Source: Channa striata
Taxonomy: Eukaryota; Chordata; Actinopteri; Anabantiformes; Channidae
DNA: 64,000 nt
Assembly (NCBI GenBank): GCA_033026295.1
Contig: CM065188.1
Location: forward strand, 17,806,619 to 17,870,618
Reading direction: 5' to 3'
The notes beneath the pieces were generated by a model, which was given only the letters and a program-made list of their open reading frames with translations, was not told where the DNA came from and made no database searches. The translations under genes and the position numbers were made by a program. Of the stretch, positions 48,242-59,498 are shown in pieces (the first letter of the stretch is position 1; the number at the start of each line of letters is the position of its first letter).

Positions 48242-50848
48242 TCAGTGTCCGAACATCTCCTGAGAGGCGTACGTCATGTAGAGGAAGCCGTCCTCGTCCT
48301 GATGGTCTTTGTAGACCTGAGCCATGGTCAGAGACATGCTGGCCAAGCCGCTCCGGTCCACCAGCAGGTAGAAGGCCTGAGTGGGCAGCAGGGCCATCCT
48401 GTTCCTGAGGGAGGGACAGAGACGAGGCAGAGGACAGCTTGAGAGACGTCAGCTGGCACAGCAGCCACCGTCCTGAGAAAAGACGGATGATCAAATAGCG
48501 TTTTCTGTGCTACGGCTACTGCAGCAGACAAATACGTGTGCAAGTCCTGTTACTTCGACAAGACAAGTTGGTTTGCAGTCAACCATTCAGAACCAGAGCC
48601 GCACAGGAAATACTCCATTACAAGTCCTGCAGTTAAAAGCTGACGCAAGAATTCAAGTAGTAAAGTCCTCGGACAGAGTATTTCAACCAAGCAAAACAAA
48701 GGGAAAGCTCAAAGGGTCTGAAAGGCTCGTTTTAATCTAATGGACCAGGATTCAGTAAAACCTGCTGTGTGTGGACACGGTACAGGCTGTACCACACATG
48801 AGCTGAGACGCAGCCTCTTCGCTGCGACTCCGGGACCCCCGAACCTGTGACAGTGGCCCGACTTCAGCTTTTCTGCCACAGACCAGAATCAGGAAGCTGA
48901 AACGGAAGCTCTGAGGGTACGGTGTGAAACCCAAGCCTCAACAGTTGTGCCTGGGAATTGATCCTTTTGTGAAGCCCAGACACAGGATCTATTAACCAGG
49001 TCAGGTTCAGTACAAGTTCTGCAAGTTTCCCTGTTTCAGTGGGAGGAAAGAGGGAATCTGAACCAACAACACAGCTGTGAAGAGAAATCCACTTATGGAC
49101 TCCTGTGGTTCTGTTGGCGGATCTAAAAGTCCCATATTAGAAAAAAGAAAAAGTTTGCGGTACCAGTGAGGATCCGTTTAACGTTTCTCGTTCTGTTTTA
49201 GTCTAAAGAAAGAAACTTTGACCATTTTGAGAAAATGAAACTTTACAGTTACTTGGGCAATAGTACAACAGTATTAGAAGAAGTACTGGGACCAGTAGCA
49301 GACTGGGAACACTCAAGTAAAAGTACAAGTCCTGCAGGTAAACGCTTAAGCCAGAATTTAAGTATAAAAAGTAAAAGTACTCGTGCAGAAAAATCAGGCA
49401 AGAACTGAATGAAAACAAACCGTTACAAAACTGATGCACATCAGTTTTCTTCGAGTTACAGCATCTGTAAAGTAACTGAAGCTGCCGGAGAAACGCAGCA
49501 GAGCAGCTCAGTGTCCACCTGATCTGTAGCAGAGCGGAAGGTTTTCTCATCACAATTTAAGCACAACTACGTCACGTTTATATTGCAGCAGCACTTTGTT
49601 ACTCTGTCACTTGGTCCCTGAAAGCAGCAGGAGGACCCCGACTCCACAGGGTCAGTCAATCCTGCAGTAAAAGGACCACGGTAAAGACGCTGCAGACGCA
49701 GGAAGAGGTCCGACGGGGACGTATGCGGAGACTGAAGGACACGTTTCTGTTTGTCCCTACTCTGAGACACGTTCTAATGATTGTGGGTCCCGTGTCTCTG
49801 ATCAGGACTGGGTTCCACATCGAGCCGAGTTAATGACTTTATGGACAAGTTGACATTAATCCTGCAGATTCTCAGAAACATGGTCCAATGTGAGCAAACT
49901 TAAAACTTCTCACTTTCACTGTCCAATAAAACCCGACGCCCTGCAGACAAGTCCGACACATCGAGTCCAAAAAAGACAAACAGACGCTGCTTTAAGACAC
50001 TAGTTTACTAATCACACGGGGACAAGGCCTCTCAGCAGCAGGACGGGGTCACAGAAGAGTTTATAGTGTCTGCACAGACAAACGGGGGCGTCTACTTCCT
50101 GCAGGAATCTCAGAAATGTGAGGGAATCAGCAGAGATTCCGACAGCGCTGGACTGACCACTTTAAGTCTTCAGTGCTTCTAGAACTCGGACCTTCACCTT
50201 GAATTGTGGCCACAAACCTGCTTTAAAACGTCAGAAACACTTTACAGACACTTTAAAGCCTCGGGAAAAAACAAACAGACACTGAACATGAAGTTCACTC
50301 ATCTGAACATTGCGGGAATTTGATGTTCGGGCTCATTTACACGTTTCAAACAGAAACTCTCCGTTTTCTGACATTTCCTACATTCAATCCAAAACCACAG
50401 TCAAACCCGAGAACAGCCCGGTCCGGTCCGGTCCGGTCCGAACCACGGATCCGGTGCTGCGAGGCCAACTTTTACCTGATGATGGTGACGAACTGCGTCA
50501 CGGTGAGCTCGTGCGGCACCAGGAACTTGGTTTTGTCCAGCGGAGGCAGGTACTTCTCCCGCTCGTAGCGCTCGATGATCACCTGTGAGGGGGAGGCGGC
50601 ACCAGGTGAGCGCGGGGACAACGCCGCGTTACTGAGGACAGCCCGGCTCACACTTACCGGGATCTTGTTGGGGAACTTGGACCGGATCCCCGCCACCTCT
50701 TGTTTCCTTGTAGCTGCGGAGAAAGAAAAGAAACTCGGTGAGATGCTCGAGGACGTTTCCCCGCGTGTGTGCGTCAGAGACGTTTACCGAAGCTCTTCCT
50801 CTGTTTGAAGGGTTTGTTCTGCGCCGGGGGCCTGTCGAACGGGGCCAT
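48242..50848 (-). CDS. map1lc3c: Microtubule-associated protein 1 light chain 3C (ATG8-family autophagy protein)
   Basis: CDS joins 50,848-50,788, 50,713-50,658, 50,582-50,476 and 48,404-48,242 on the minus strand: 128 residues ending in TGA. All introns are GT-AG (74, 75 and 2,071 bp). LC3 proteins are ubiquitin-like and become conjugated to phosphatidylethanolamine on autophagosome membranes, where they recruit LIR-motif cargo receptors. The protein has the basic N-terminal helix (KPFKQRKSF, 12-20), VAGIRSKFPNKIP (27-39), IIERYEREKYLPPLDKTKFL (41-60) and DEDGFLYMTYASQEMFG (111-127). G127 is the expected ATG4 cleavage and lipidation residue, leaving only His128. LC3C rather than LC3A/B is indicated by VAGIRxKFPNKIP, LPPLDKTKFLVPxELTxTQF and YKDxxDEDGF. 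The start ATG has a good context (GCAGCATGG) and gives the family N-terminus. Human LC3C is longer because of a 20-odd-residue tail after the glycine. Confidence 0.95.
48590..48700. repeat. Dispersed teleost 'AAGTAC' repeat, degenerate copy
   Basis: AATACTCCATTACAAGTCCT followed by CAAGTAGTAAAGTCCT resembles the repeat copy about 0.65 kb to the right in the same intron. Boundaries are approximate. Confidence 0.4.
49215..49560. repeat. Dispersed teleost 'AAGTAC' repeat, best copy
   Basis: Contains GTAAAAGTACAAGTCCTGCA, TATAAAAAGTAAAAGTACTC and GTAAAGTAACTGAAGCTG, which are the characteristic blocks of a very abundant teleost repeat. It lies inside map1lc3c intron 3 and is noncoding. Confidence 0.55.
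50421..50442. repeat. (GGTCC)n short tandem repeat
   Basis: Four units of GGTCC with partial flanks, read directly. Located in map1lc3c intron 3, about 35 bp from the exon 3 donor. Confidence 0.85.
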
Positions 50849-50985
50849 GCTGCGAGCGAGGCGGCGGAGCGGGTCCGACGTGCGAGCTGCTCCGAGCGGG
50901 AGGTAAATGAGGAGGACGGGCAGCTGCGGCGCATCAGCTGATTGGCTGCAGGATTCCAACGCCAATAGAAACGAACACGTGTCCT
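50849..50985 (-). promoter_or_regulatory. map1lc3c: map1lc3c proximal promoter with CCAAT boxes and E-box
   Basis: Upstream of the start codon on the minus strand the sequence is CpG-rich and holds two CCAAT boxes, one inverted (ATTGG, 50,941-50,945) and one direct (50,962-50,966). A palindromic E-box CACGTG lies at 50,975-50,980. CACGTG is the core of the CLEAR element through which TFEB/TFE3 activate autophagy and lysosome genes. The flanks (AACACGTGTC) match CLEAR only partly. No TATA box seen. Confidence 0.5.
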
Positions 50986-51770
50986 TTCAGATCCACACTC
51001 ATTTTAGAGAAACACCCCTGAAATCCGGCAGGAGGAACAGCTGATTCACTTTAACGTAACAGCATCATTACATTGGATTCATGGATCATGTGTCATTTCC
51101 AAGGACTCGGCTCAGTGTCTTCAAAAGAGACAATTCAAGACACGCGAAAACCGCTGTGCCACGTTTTAAAACTGTGTTGCTGCATTAAATGCAACAGGTT
51201 GTTTAAACACTCCGTTTTATTTTAAGGTTTAAAATGATTTAACAAATTATTATTGTCATTCTACACGGCTTTATTTTTTTATTTTGTTTTAAACAGGGTG
51301 TCCAAGGAATCCAATTTCCCCACAATTCCATGGCACCTTTGCATCACTGATGCATCTGATTCACACAAACCAGAGACATTCAGTGACTGCACATCCTCGT
51401 CTCTGATTGGACATTTTCTCTTGCCAATCACCTGGTCAGCTAATGGCGTGGGAAATTGTGCGTGGTGGGCGGTGCCAGCGGCTGGTTGATGTCACCTTAC
51501 AGGTAGGTCAAGTTAACATTTGTTAGAAATGGTAATGCCTCCAAAATAAAAGAGTGTCGTCTGCTCGTCTGTCTCCGTGAGACGTTCCTGTCACAACGCA
51601 AGAAAACTCAAGGAGCTTCTGTCCTGTGAAGTGGAAGGACGTTTATAAAAATCAAACATTAAATGTGTTTCTTTTTCATTGGTTGTCCTTCATTCACGCA
51701 GTTTTGTGGTTTTGTTATTCTCCGTGTTTCCGTGGACGTGGAGCGACTTTGGCTTTATTTTGAAACGCGG
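50986..51770. other. Intergenic spacer between divergent map1lc3c and strn
   Basis: AT-richer than its flanks. No gene, repeat family or clear motif cluster was recognised. Short frames on the plus strand have no domain similarity. Confidence 0.5.
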
Positions 51771-51942
51771 CCCCGGAAGTCGCGGGCCGTTCGGGACCCG
51801 GGAAGTCGACGGCCGCGGGTCTCTTTGACAGCTGCCCAGCACACGGGGCTTCTGCTCGGCCCCACGTCCCTCCGGAGGACACTCTACTGAGGCGGCTCAC
51901 GGCACCGGACCCCAGCCAGAACCACCTCGACCCGGTCCGGCC
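51771..51942 (+). promoter_or_regulatory. strn: strn CpG-island promoter and 5' UTR
   Basis: A CpG-dense stretch ends in the striatin start codon. It contains a perfect ETS/GABP core CCGGAAGT (51,773-51,780) and a second GGGAAGT nearby. ETS sites in CpG islands are typical of TATA-less housekeeping promoters. The transcription start probably lies between the ETS site and about 51,900, but no unique initiator was identified. Confidence 0.5.
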
Positions 51943-52176
51943 ATGGACGAGCAGGCGGGCCCCGGCGTCTTCTTCAACAGCAGCAGCAGCAGCAGCAGCA
52001 GCTCGGGTCTTCCCGGCGCTGGGAATCTCAAAGCTCCGCCGGCGGCCGACGTCGGCGGCGGGGAGGCGGCCAGGGCTCCGTACAGCATCCCGGGGATTTT
52101 ACACTTCCTCCAGCACGAGTGGGCCCGCTTCGAGGTGGAGCGGGCGCAGTGGGAGGTGGAGCGGACCGAGCTGCAG
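51943..52176 (+). CDS. strn: Striatin, coding exon 1 (partial gene)
   Basis: Exon 1 encodes 78 residues from an ATG in perfect Kozak context (GGCCATGGA) to a phase-0 donor CTGCAG|GTGAGG. Striatin is the PP2A B'''-type regulatory subunit and scaffold of STRIPAK complexes, which bring PP2A to GCKIII/MST kinases. The first ten residues MDEQAGPGVF are those of STRN rather than STRN3 or STRN4. A tract of nine serines follows (13-21). The end (46-78) holds YSIPGILHFLQHEWARFEVE and the start of the coiled coil, including the caveolin-binding segment around FLQHEWARF. The remaining coiled coil, calmodulin-binding region and WD40 repeats are encoded by exons that must lie to the right. No match to exon 2 (expected to begin AQIAFLQGERKG) was found up to 64,000. 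Confidence 0.93.
51978..52001 (+). repeat. strn: (AGC)8 repeat encoding polyserine in strn
   Basis: Eight uninterrupted AGC codons plus TCG give Ser13-21 of striatin. Trinucleotide purity suggests length variation between individuals or species. The region is outside the conserved domains. Confidence 0.9.
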
Positions 52177-52229
52177 GTGAGGCGCCGTCCGCGGTCGGAC
52201 GTTGTTTGTTGGCTAGCACCGAGCCGGAG

Positions 52230-52283
52230 CCGGGCCGGGAACCGGGAACCGGGACCCGAGACCCGGGAACCGGGAACCGGGCG
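52230..52283 (+). repeat. CCGGGAA heptamer repeat with G-quadruplex motif
   Basis: Seven GGG runs occur in about 50 bp. The first four (52,232-52,253) are separated by 2, 4 and 4 bases and satisfy the usual G3N1-7 quadruplex rule on the non-template strand. The site is 55 bp into strn intron 1. Confidence 0.7.
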
Positions 52284-55200
52284 TTTTTCGTTAGACGCTG
52301 GTCGGTGGTTTTCAAAAGTGGCCGGATCATGGTCGTTGAATTCGGCCGTTCGCCGGTCGTCGTGGATGCTCGGCGCTGTCTGTCCCGTTTCGGGGCTTTG
52401 GGTTTTTCCTGTAAAGTTTGGCTGACCTTTCCGAACCCCGAACCGACAAGCGTGGTGCCAATGTCAGGCCCCCTGGAAGCGTCCGCCGCCTCGAAGGACG
52501 TTCGCGCAGCGCCCGTCACGGAACCGCAGGTCGTGTGGCGGCGGACTGCCCGGTCCTGTGCGCCAGGCCTACGTCCATTATCGGACAGGCAGGTAAGGCC
52601 GTCGCCGGCCCACAGTCGGCGGCTGCTCATTTCCGGATTCACTTCTGGCCACGCGCTGACCAAACGTGCCGGACCCGCTGCGGCCCGGACACCGCTGCGC
52701 GGCTCCGTGGCCCGGACGTTTGGCCGCTGGAACGTGTCCGATAATAGACACAGGAGCGTTGCGTCACGAATCGCTGGCGTGCCGCTCAATCAATCAGCCG
52801 TTAGTTCGTGTCTGTGCAGGTCAGTTTGGGCTGAAACTGAAACGCATCGTGAAATATCAACCTGCAGACATGTTCACATGGAGGAAACCTGCATTCATAA
52901 CAATAGGCTTTTAATAAGTCGACCAGCAATAATCACAACAACAGAACAGAAACACACACAAAGTCAAAACTAAACACACTGACAGGAAATGACAATTATT
53001 GCATCAATTTCAATAGTTTTGAGCAGCCACCTGAATGTCACTAACAGCCGCGTCTCTTGTTTCTTCCACATTTTAATTCCCTTCACATAAATGTGTGTTC
53101 GTTCACTTAAATTTCCTTCGTGTGGACACGAGGAATCCTCTGGATCTCCTGAGATTCCATGTAGCAGCTCAAACCTCAGACCACAAGTGCAGGCCGTGGA
53201 ACACATCACGTAGACTAAATGGACCGGAACACGGTCTCTCTGTCAGCACCGTTTGACCCAGGCTGAGCCGGCCCACCCGTCCGTCTGTCGGATCCCTCGT
53301 CATGACCACATCCCATCGAGCTCAGCAGTCGTTATCTGAGTTCGGCTTTGTTCAACCAGAGAAAACTGTTGTGCCCACATACTCCAGTTGACAGAGTCAA
53401 CATAAGAACCAGCGGGAATATAATCAGAGGTGAAGATGGTTCGAGTAACAAAGTGCAGGTATGTGGCTGTAGTAGTATTATTAATAATTTACTGCAGAAA
53501 ACAAATCTGCGTCTCCACTTTGTTTGTGATTAGACTGAAGATGGAGTTATTTCATTCAAGATCCAGTTTTCAACATGAACCACTAAAACAGGAACAGTTA
53601 TAATAACTGTGCGCTGTAGTTTACTAATGGAGACACGTGTATTGTTATTGGCCATAACTGACTATACAAACCGTTTATTGCAAATAAAATCAAGTTCAAG
53701 TTCAGTCGTCATTTGTGCAACACATGCAGAAAACCATTAAGTGCAGTTGCTTCCTGTCGTGTGGCATTTTAAACCTAAAATAAAGATGATCTGAATTTAG
53801 TTCATACGAATGTTTTCGAGCTGACGTCGGATGGACTGACGTGGGTTCCTGTGCGCTGCCATCATGTCTGTCGTTTCCCAGGAAGTCGGGTCGTTTCCCA
53901 AAGACGGTGCCCAGCTCTTAATCTGCACAGGCTGAAGTATCTTTTTTTTATCCATCTGCAAAGCTGATGACACGTTCCTTTTTAGCCGTACTTCCTGTTC
54001 ATGAGGTGAGGCGCTCATACGTCTGGTTCCTCAGCATCTCACGGTGCGACATGCAGTGAACCTGCAAGATCTCTGTTCTCGCAGTGTGTAGGAGTCTCTG
54101 CTCTGCTACTTAAGTAAGAGTTATCGACCGAGCTGGGCTGTGATGACAAGCCTCCATAAAGGGAACCACTTCCTGTCGGCTCGTGATTTGTGTGTCTCTG
54201 TGTGACTTTCATTACAAGCTCACACTGCAGCATCCTGTTTTTTGGGGGGCTCCTGGTGTCAAAGCACCACTCGGCTGTACCGTTTGATTTGTAATTTTCC
54301 TCCCTGGTGAGCCGGGAGCTGATCATGGCAGGACGGAGCCAACTGACCAGCACAGCTGGAAACCAATTTCAGATGGAAATCCATTTGTTCAGCTGCTGTG
54401 TGGTGTGAACGTGCTGCTCCTGCTGCAGACGGGTTCCTCAGGCTCTCAGGCTGTGCAGTGTCACTTCCTCTGAGCTAATCCTCTGCAGGGGAAGGAAGAG
54501 GAAACTGAGGAAGCTGGAGGAAAAGATGGCAGAGACTTAACTGAAAGCACAGTAAAAGTCGAGTGTGTGGGCAGTTTCCTAAAGAGAAGGGAGGAGGTTC
54601 AGTCTGAGTAATTTAACACCGGGGCTGATCGCAGCCGGTCTGTCCAGGTCCGAACCAGCTGAAGAGAGAAAACCAGACAGCGTGAGATGTTTGAAGCGTC
54701 TTATCTCACACCTCCTTATCTAGTTACTGCCAGTTTTTCCCATCGAGAGCGTTCGGGCATTTTTTGAACATACAGTTGTTGTGACAGGTGTTTGGGGGAT
54801 TGGTGATGAGTAAGAGAAGGACACGGACGCCGAATGAAGCCAAGTGCCAGATATTTTCTGCTTCTAGCCTGTGAACCAAGCGTTGGCTCAGGGAAACTGT
54901 GATTGTTCATTTATATCCTTTTTAAAGGGAAAAAAAGAGGTTTTTAAGAAATGGCAATGCCAAATATTGCCATGTTTTAGGCTTTTTTTGTTGCTATGAA
55001 TTTGCAGGAACAAGTGAAATTGGTTTCTTGGTAGGAAATCATTTTGCAGTCGATAACTTTCATGTGTTACATCACAACATTGTACATGATGTGACTTAGT
55101 TGCATCAGGGAATCACACGTAGTTTTTAGAAGTAATTTTTGCAGACATCCTGTTCTGCTGCAGGTTCTGGATATCTCCTCACCTGTGAGTTATAGACAAT

Positions 55201-58200
55201 ATCCTGGACATTGGGGATTTCTTTTCTTCCTGTCATAAGTTGACAAAACATCTGTGGCGTTTCTTTAAATGTTTCAGTTTGTAGACGTCACAACATGAAG
55301 GAACTTTCTGGGAGCTGGGAGCTCATCTTGATGACCAACCGCCAACTCAAAGAGCTGTCCCCAAGTTGTTCCCTGGTTTCAAATTACTCCTTTCGATGAT
55401 TACTCCACCAACGATGATTCTGGAGAGTGAAACCACGGCATGTTCTCATTGGATGATGTTTTCTTTACCACAGCATCTTGAGGATCAGTGAGACACGATG
55501 AAGGCAGTGAATGAAGAATTTGCAAAGATGAGACGGGATGTTTGCAAATTGAACTCTCAGGTTGAACCAGTGCAGTGCAACTTGTTTTAAAAAGGAAAGT
55601 TGTAAAGGAGGTGGACCTTTATGTGCTTTATGGACATTATCGTTGGTCAGTTACACCCAAAGAAAGCCCAGTTTCGGCCCTGGGGGGGTCTGCTGGAACA
55701 TGACATTGTGGTGAAGTCATGCATGAGATTTGTTGAGTGGGTTTCACGCTCATCGCTCTGGCTCAGGAGGATGTTTGCTGCTCGGCTTCCTTCCTCCGGC
55801 CTCGGCTATAAATACACCGACGAGGACAACAAACACACCGACAGGAGGAGAATTGTAGTAATGACACTCGGAGGCTGAGATTAAGAACTTGAAAACACGA
55901 CCTGTAATTCATATTTTCCTATTAATGTGACACATGGAAAGTAAGAGGCTTAGTAACAACATGTGCAGCGTTGTAAATACTCTAAAATGACGTCTTAGTC
56001 TCTGTATTCACTACAACTTTAACGCATAGACCTGAAATTTGAACTCCAGCAAAGATGTGAGTAGGTCTGTGAGCTGAATACGTGATGAAAAGGGGTTATT
56101 GTTTGCCGAAGCTATAGTTTGATGAGTTGTCATGACGTGTCAAGCCACTGGACTTGTTTTTCCCGAGAAAATCTCCCCCTGGATGTTAGAGAAGAAACAA
56201 AGGGACTCAGAGTTGCTGTCATGTTGTGGACATGTTGGTCACCATGTTAATGATCATAGTCAGACTCCTTATTGCAACGTGCACACGCAAGAAAATGTGC
56301 GTTGAAGGAAGAAACGGGCAAAGGGCCACAGTGTAAGAGTGTTTTTATGATGTTTAACCTGACCCCAGCATAACCCCAACCAGTTACATCTGCCGCACGT
56401 CGTGATGCTCCCCCAGAGTCGCCTTGTTTCTTTTTCAAAGTAGGTATGAACGTGTTGCTTGCAAGAAACCGAATCCCTGACCATCATTATGTAAAGATCC
56501 TTCTGAAGCTTCCCCCAATCTAACGCTGCCGGTTTGGAAGGACAGGATCAGCTGATGTAACCGTGAGGAAAACATGTTGAGCTGCAACAGGACAGAACAG
56601 AAAATGGAGAGAAGAAGAAGAATGTGTAAATTAGAGATGTGGTCGGTGAAGATAATTATTTTTCAATAAAAAATATCAGCGTTTATAGTCGTAAGGTTTC
56701 ATAGGTCTCTGCTTATGTGTGCTGGCAGTTTGACGTACTGTTCACATTCCTCCGTACCTTTGTTCTGCCTCTGCAGCCGTGCTCAGGCACCACAAGAAGA
56801 CATTCAGCTTGAGCGGCACTTGCATTTATTCCTTCAGTTGTTCGGGGCGTGGAAACGCAGAGTCTGTAACAAACTGTTAAAGCACTGCATGCAACGATGT
56901 GTGCCAGTACCTGACAAACTCATCGTTACCGTTACAGTCGCGCTCGTCCTTTGTCCTTCGTCCACATAGGTTCGAGAAATATGTTGCTTCACGAGCTTTT
57001 CCATTAAATGATGAATTGTTAGGACACCGAAAACAGGAAATAGTAAAACAAAAGGCCTATTTTCCCAGGACACCCAGGTGACCTCTTCAAATGTCTTGTT
57101 TTGTCTGATCAGTCCAAAACTTTGTCATTTTCTGAACAAACATCATGTCCCTCCTTTGAGAAGCTGCTAACAGAAATTTCTCAGCCACGCTTTCCAGCTC
57201 TTGTTGGATGATCCACTGTGACTGGCTCGTATTGCAGTGAAGGAGTGGCAGCTCTGCTCCGAGTCCCCTCAGCAGATCCCAGATCTGATCTGAAGCTCGG
57301 TCCAACCACTCCACAGAGGAACATCATCGTGGCGGACTGTGGTCGCGATCTCATGGTTTGTGTCCATACCTAAAGCTCAGGAGCACAGGTGAATGTGGAT
57401 CGGCCGCTAAATTGAGGATGTTGCCTTTGAGGACACTTTTGTCCACTTGACCTATAGTTTGGCCTAAAGTCAAGCTACAGCAGCCAGTGCAGCTGCACAT
57501 CTGTCACCATCTTTACCTGAATTTCAGCTCTGGTGCAGAATTCAAACGCTGAGAGTTTTCCAGTCAGAGAAACTGCTGACGTTGAGCTGCTTCCAACGAA
57601 ACCTCACTCCTGTAAGTACAGGGACCCTCACAGTCCCGCACAGCAGTCCACTGCTTTGTGTCTAAATAATGCAGCAGGAAGCTCTCACACTGTTTGACGC
57701 TACGTGAGCCCGTGTTATGTAACCGCCGAACCGTCCTCGGCCTCAGGCTGTGATGAGCTTCAGATACAATAGGTACATCTCACCTCCTTCCTTACTTTTC
57801 TTTTGCCTGTGTTCCCGTGTCAACTGACGTGCAAGGAGTGGCATGCACACCTGCTTGTTTTTAAGATGGACGTCCGCTGGGTGAGGGCGGAGGCGAATGC
57901 CACGCCTCAGTGCTGGAGCCAGGCCTTGTTTAGCCAGGCCTTTAGCCTGACATAAACTTTGACTTTGGAAATAAGTTGAATTGAAATATTCTGTAGAAAC
58001 TGTGTTTTGGCAAAATTAAATCTTTCCTCGTAATTGGACCTTTAGCTGTTTGTGAATTTCGGTGTGGAATTCGATGTCTTTTTGGGAGCATTGTTCTAGG
58101 GAAGAGACATCCTTTGGTGTCCGTCTCTCTTTGGTGTCTAAATGAGCAGTTTGAAAGCAGCAAACTCTCCTGGACAGTCCTCCGAGTTGGTGCTTGTGAT

Positions 58201-59251
58201 GAAGATGGTTGAGCAGGAAAAGATGTTTTTTCCCAGTGGTGAATTTCACCTACATCGAGTTCTTCTATCACGCCCACCGTGCTCACCTTTACTCAGGGCT
58301 GTGTGAAACGAGCAGAGTCTAATTACCCAAATGAAGTCATTTCATATCCAGGTCGTGATTCAAGGCAGAAGTTAGCACATTTTCTTTCCACACAATGAAG
58401 TGACGTTAGGAAAAGATTTAAATTTTCATACTCTACAAATGAAAGGGATTTACTTATGTTACATTTTTTAAAACTTTGATTTATAATTCAGCATGTGACA
58501 AAATACTCTCAGATGCGAGCTCCTTGTTCTTGTCCATCTTTGTGTTGGCTATGAGCATTTGTCCCGTCCACATCTGGGTGGAAGAACAGCAATGACCAAG
58601 CACTCAGCGGTCAGGAAGTTTGCCACACAACAAAGTAAAGGGAGGATAATAAGGATGGATGTGTTTCTATGCCCAGAGTAGATTGTCATGTTTCACAGCT
58701 CCGCTTCTACCTTCATTTGTTGTGTCCTCGATGGCTTATAGTACAAACCTGAACTTTTTTTTTCTCCTTTATCAAGTAGAAGAATGAAATGATGGGCACA
58801 GAAAGCAAAGGTGAAGGCAGAGATGAGCTGCGATATGCAGCAATAGTCCCTGGACTGGAACCCGGCTGCTGCGGTGATGTGCTGTCAAGGAGCTACACAC
58901 GAAAGGAAAGAAAGGAAGTCGAGAAAGCCATCGGACTAATTGTATTTTCTAATGAAGCGTATGATAGAAAGTCCTTTTCACACTTTGGCGTCGCTGTGAG
59001 AGACTGACGGAGTGACGTGTGACTGCCGTGGGGTGGGGGACTGCAGGTCTGTTATGGTAGGGAACAGTTGTCCTTTGTGTTCGTTCACCACGAGTGTTTG
59101 TCTCATGGCCACGGAGCTTGTGGGAGGAAATAGGCAAAGAGCGACCTCAGACCTCCATCAGGCCGACGTCTCTGTCGCTAGCCCTAAAGCACACGCTCAC
59201 ATCTTCCTGCAGCAGTGTGAAGAGAGAATTCCTGGACTCTGCTGCACAACA

Positions 59252-59255
<4 letters not shown>

Positions 59256-59315
<60 letters not shown>

Positions 59316-59410
59316 CAGTGAGTGTGAGTGCCGGCAGCCTCTGTCCTGTACTCCCACTCTGAAAGTGGAGTTTATAAGTGTGTCAGGCGTAGGTGGTTTC
59401 TGGCATGAGT

Positions 59411-59446
<36 letters not shown>

Positions 59447-59498
59447 TCAATTCCTCCAGTCTGATAAAAGCTGCGTGTGTGTGTGTGTGTGTGTGTGT
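59256..59498. repeat. Cluster of three long CA/GT microsatellites
   Basis: (CA)n at 59,256-59,312 (57 bp), (CA)n at 59,414-59,444 and (GT)n at 59,475-59,498. The last two are complementary and separated by 30 bp. The overlapping Thr-His and Val-Cys frames are translation artefacts. Confidence 0.95.

Larger units (their letters stand above)
48405..50475 (-). other. map1lc3c: map1lc3c intron 3
   Basis: 2,071-bp intron with donor AG|GTAAAA and acceptor CCCTCCCTCAG|G. It splits an arginine codon in the ATG8 domain. It contains two degenerate copies of the teleost 'AAGTAC' repeat and a (GGTCC)n stretch near 50,421-50,442. No nested gene was recognised. Confidence 0.9.

Noticed and set aside
51943..52425. 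Striatin reading frame continuing past 52,176 to a stop at 52,425
   Set aside because: A consensus donor follows CTGCAG at 52,176, exactly where striatin exon 1 ends, and residues after it have no similarity to the coiled coil that should follow.
52028..52789. Long frames on both strands over strn exon 1 and intron 1 (253 and 284 codons)
   Set aside because: CpG-island sequence is poor in stop codons. The plus-strand frame starts at GTG and is out of frame with striatin. Neither resembles a protein.
54501..54540. Short Lys/Glu/Leu-rich stretch resembling a coiled coil, considered as strn exon 2
   Set aside because: It does not match the conserved AQIAFLQGERKG sequence and meets a stop within a few codons. 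No acceptor precedes it.
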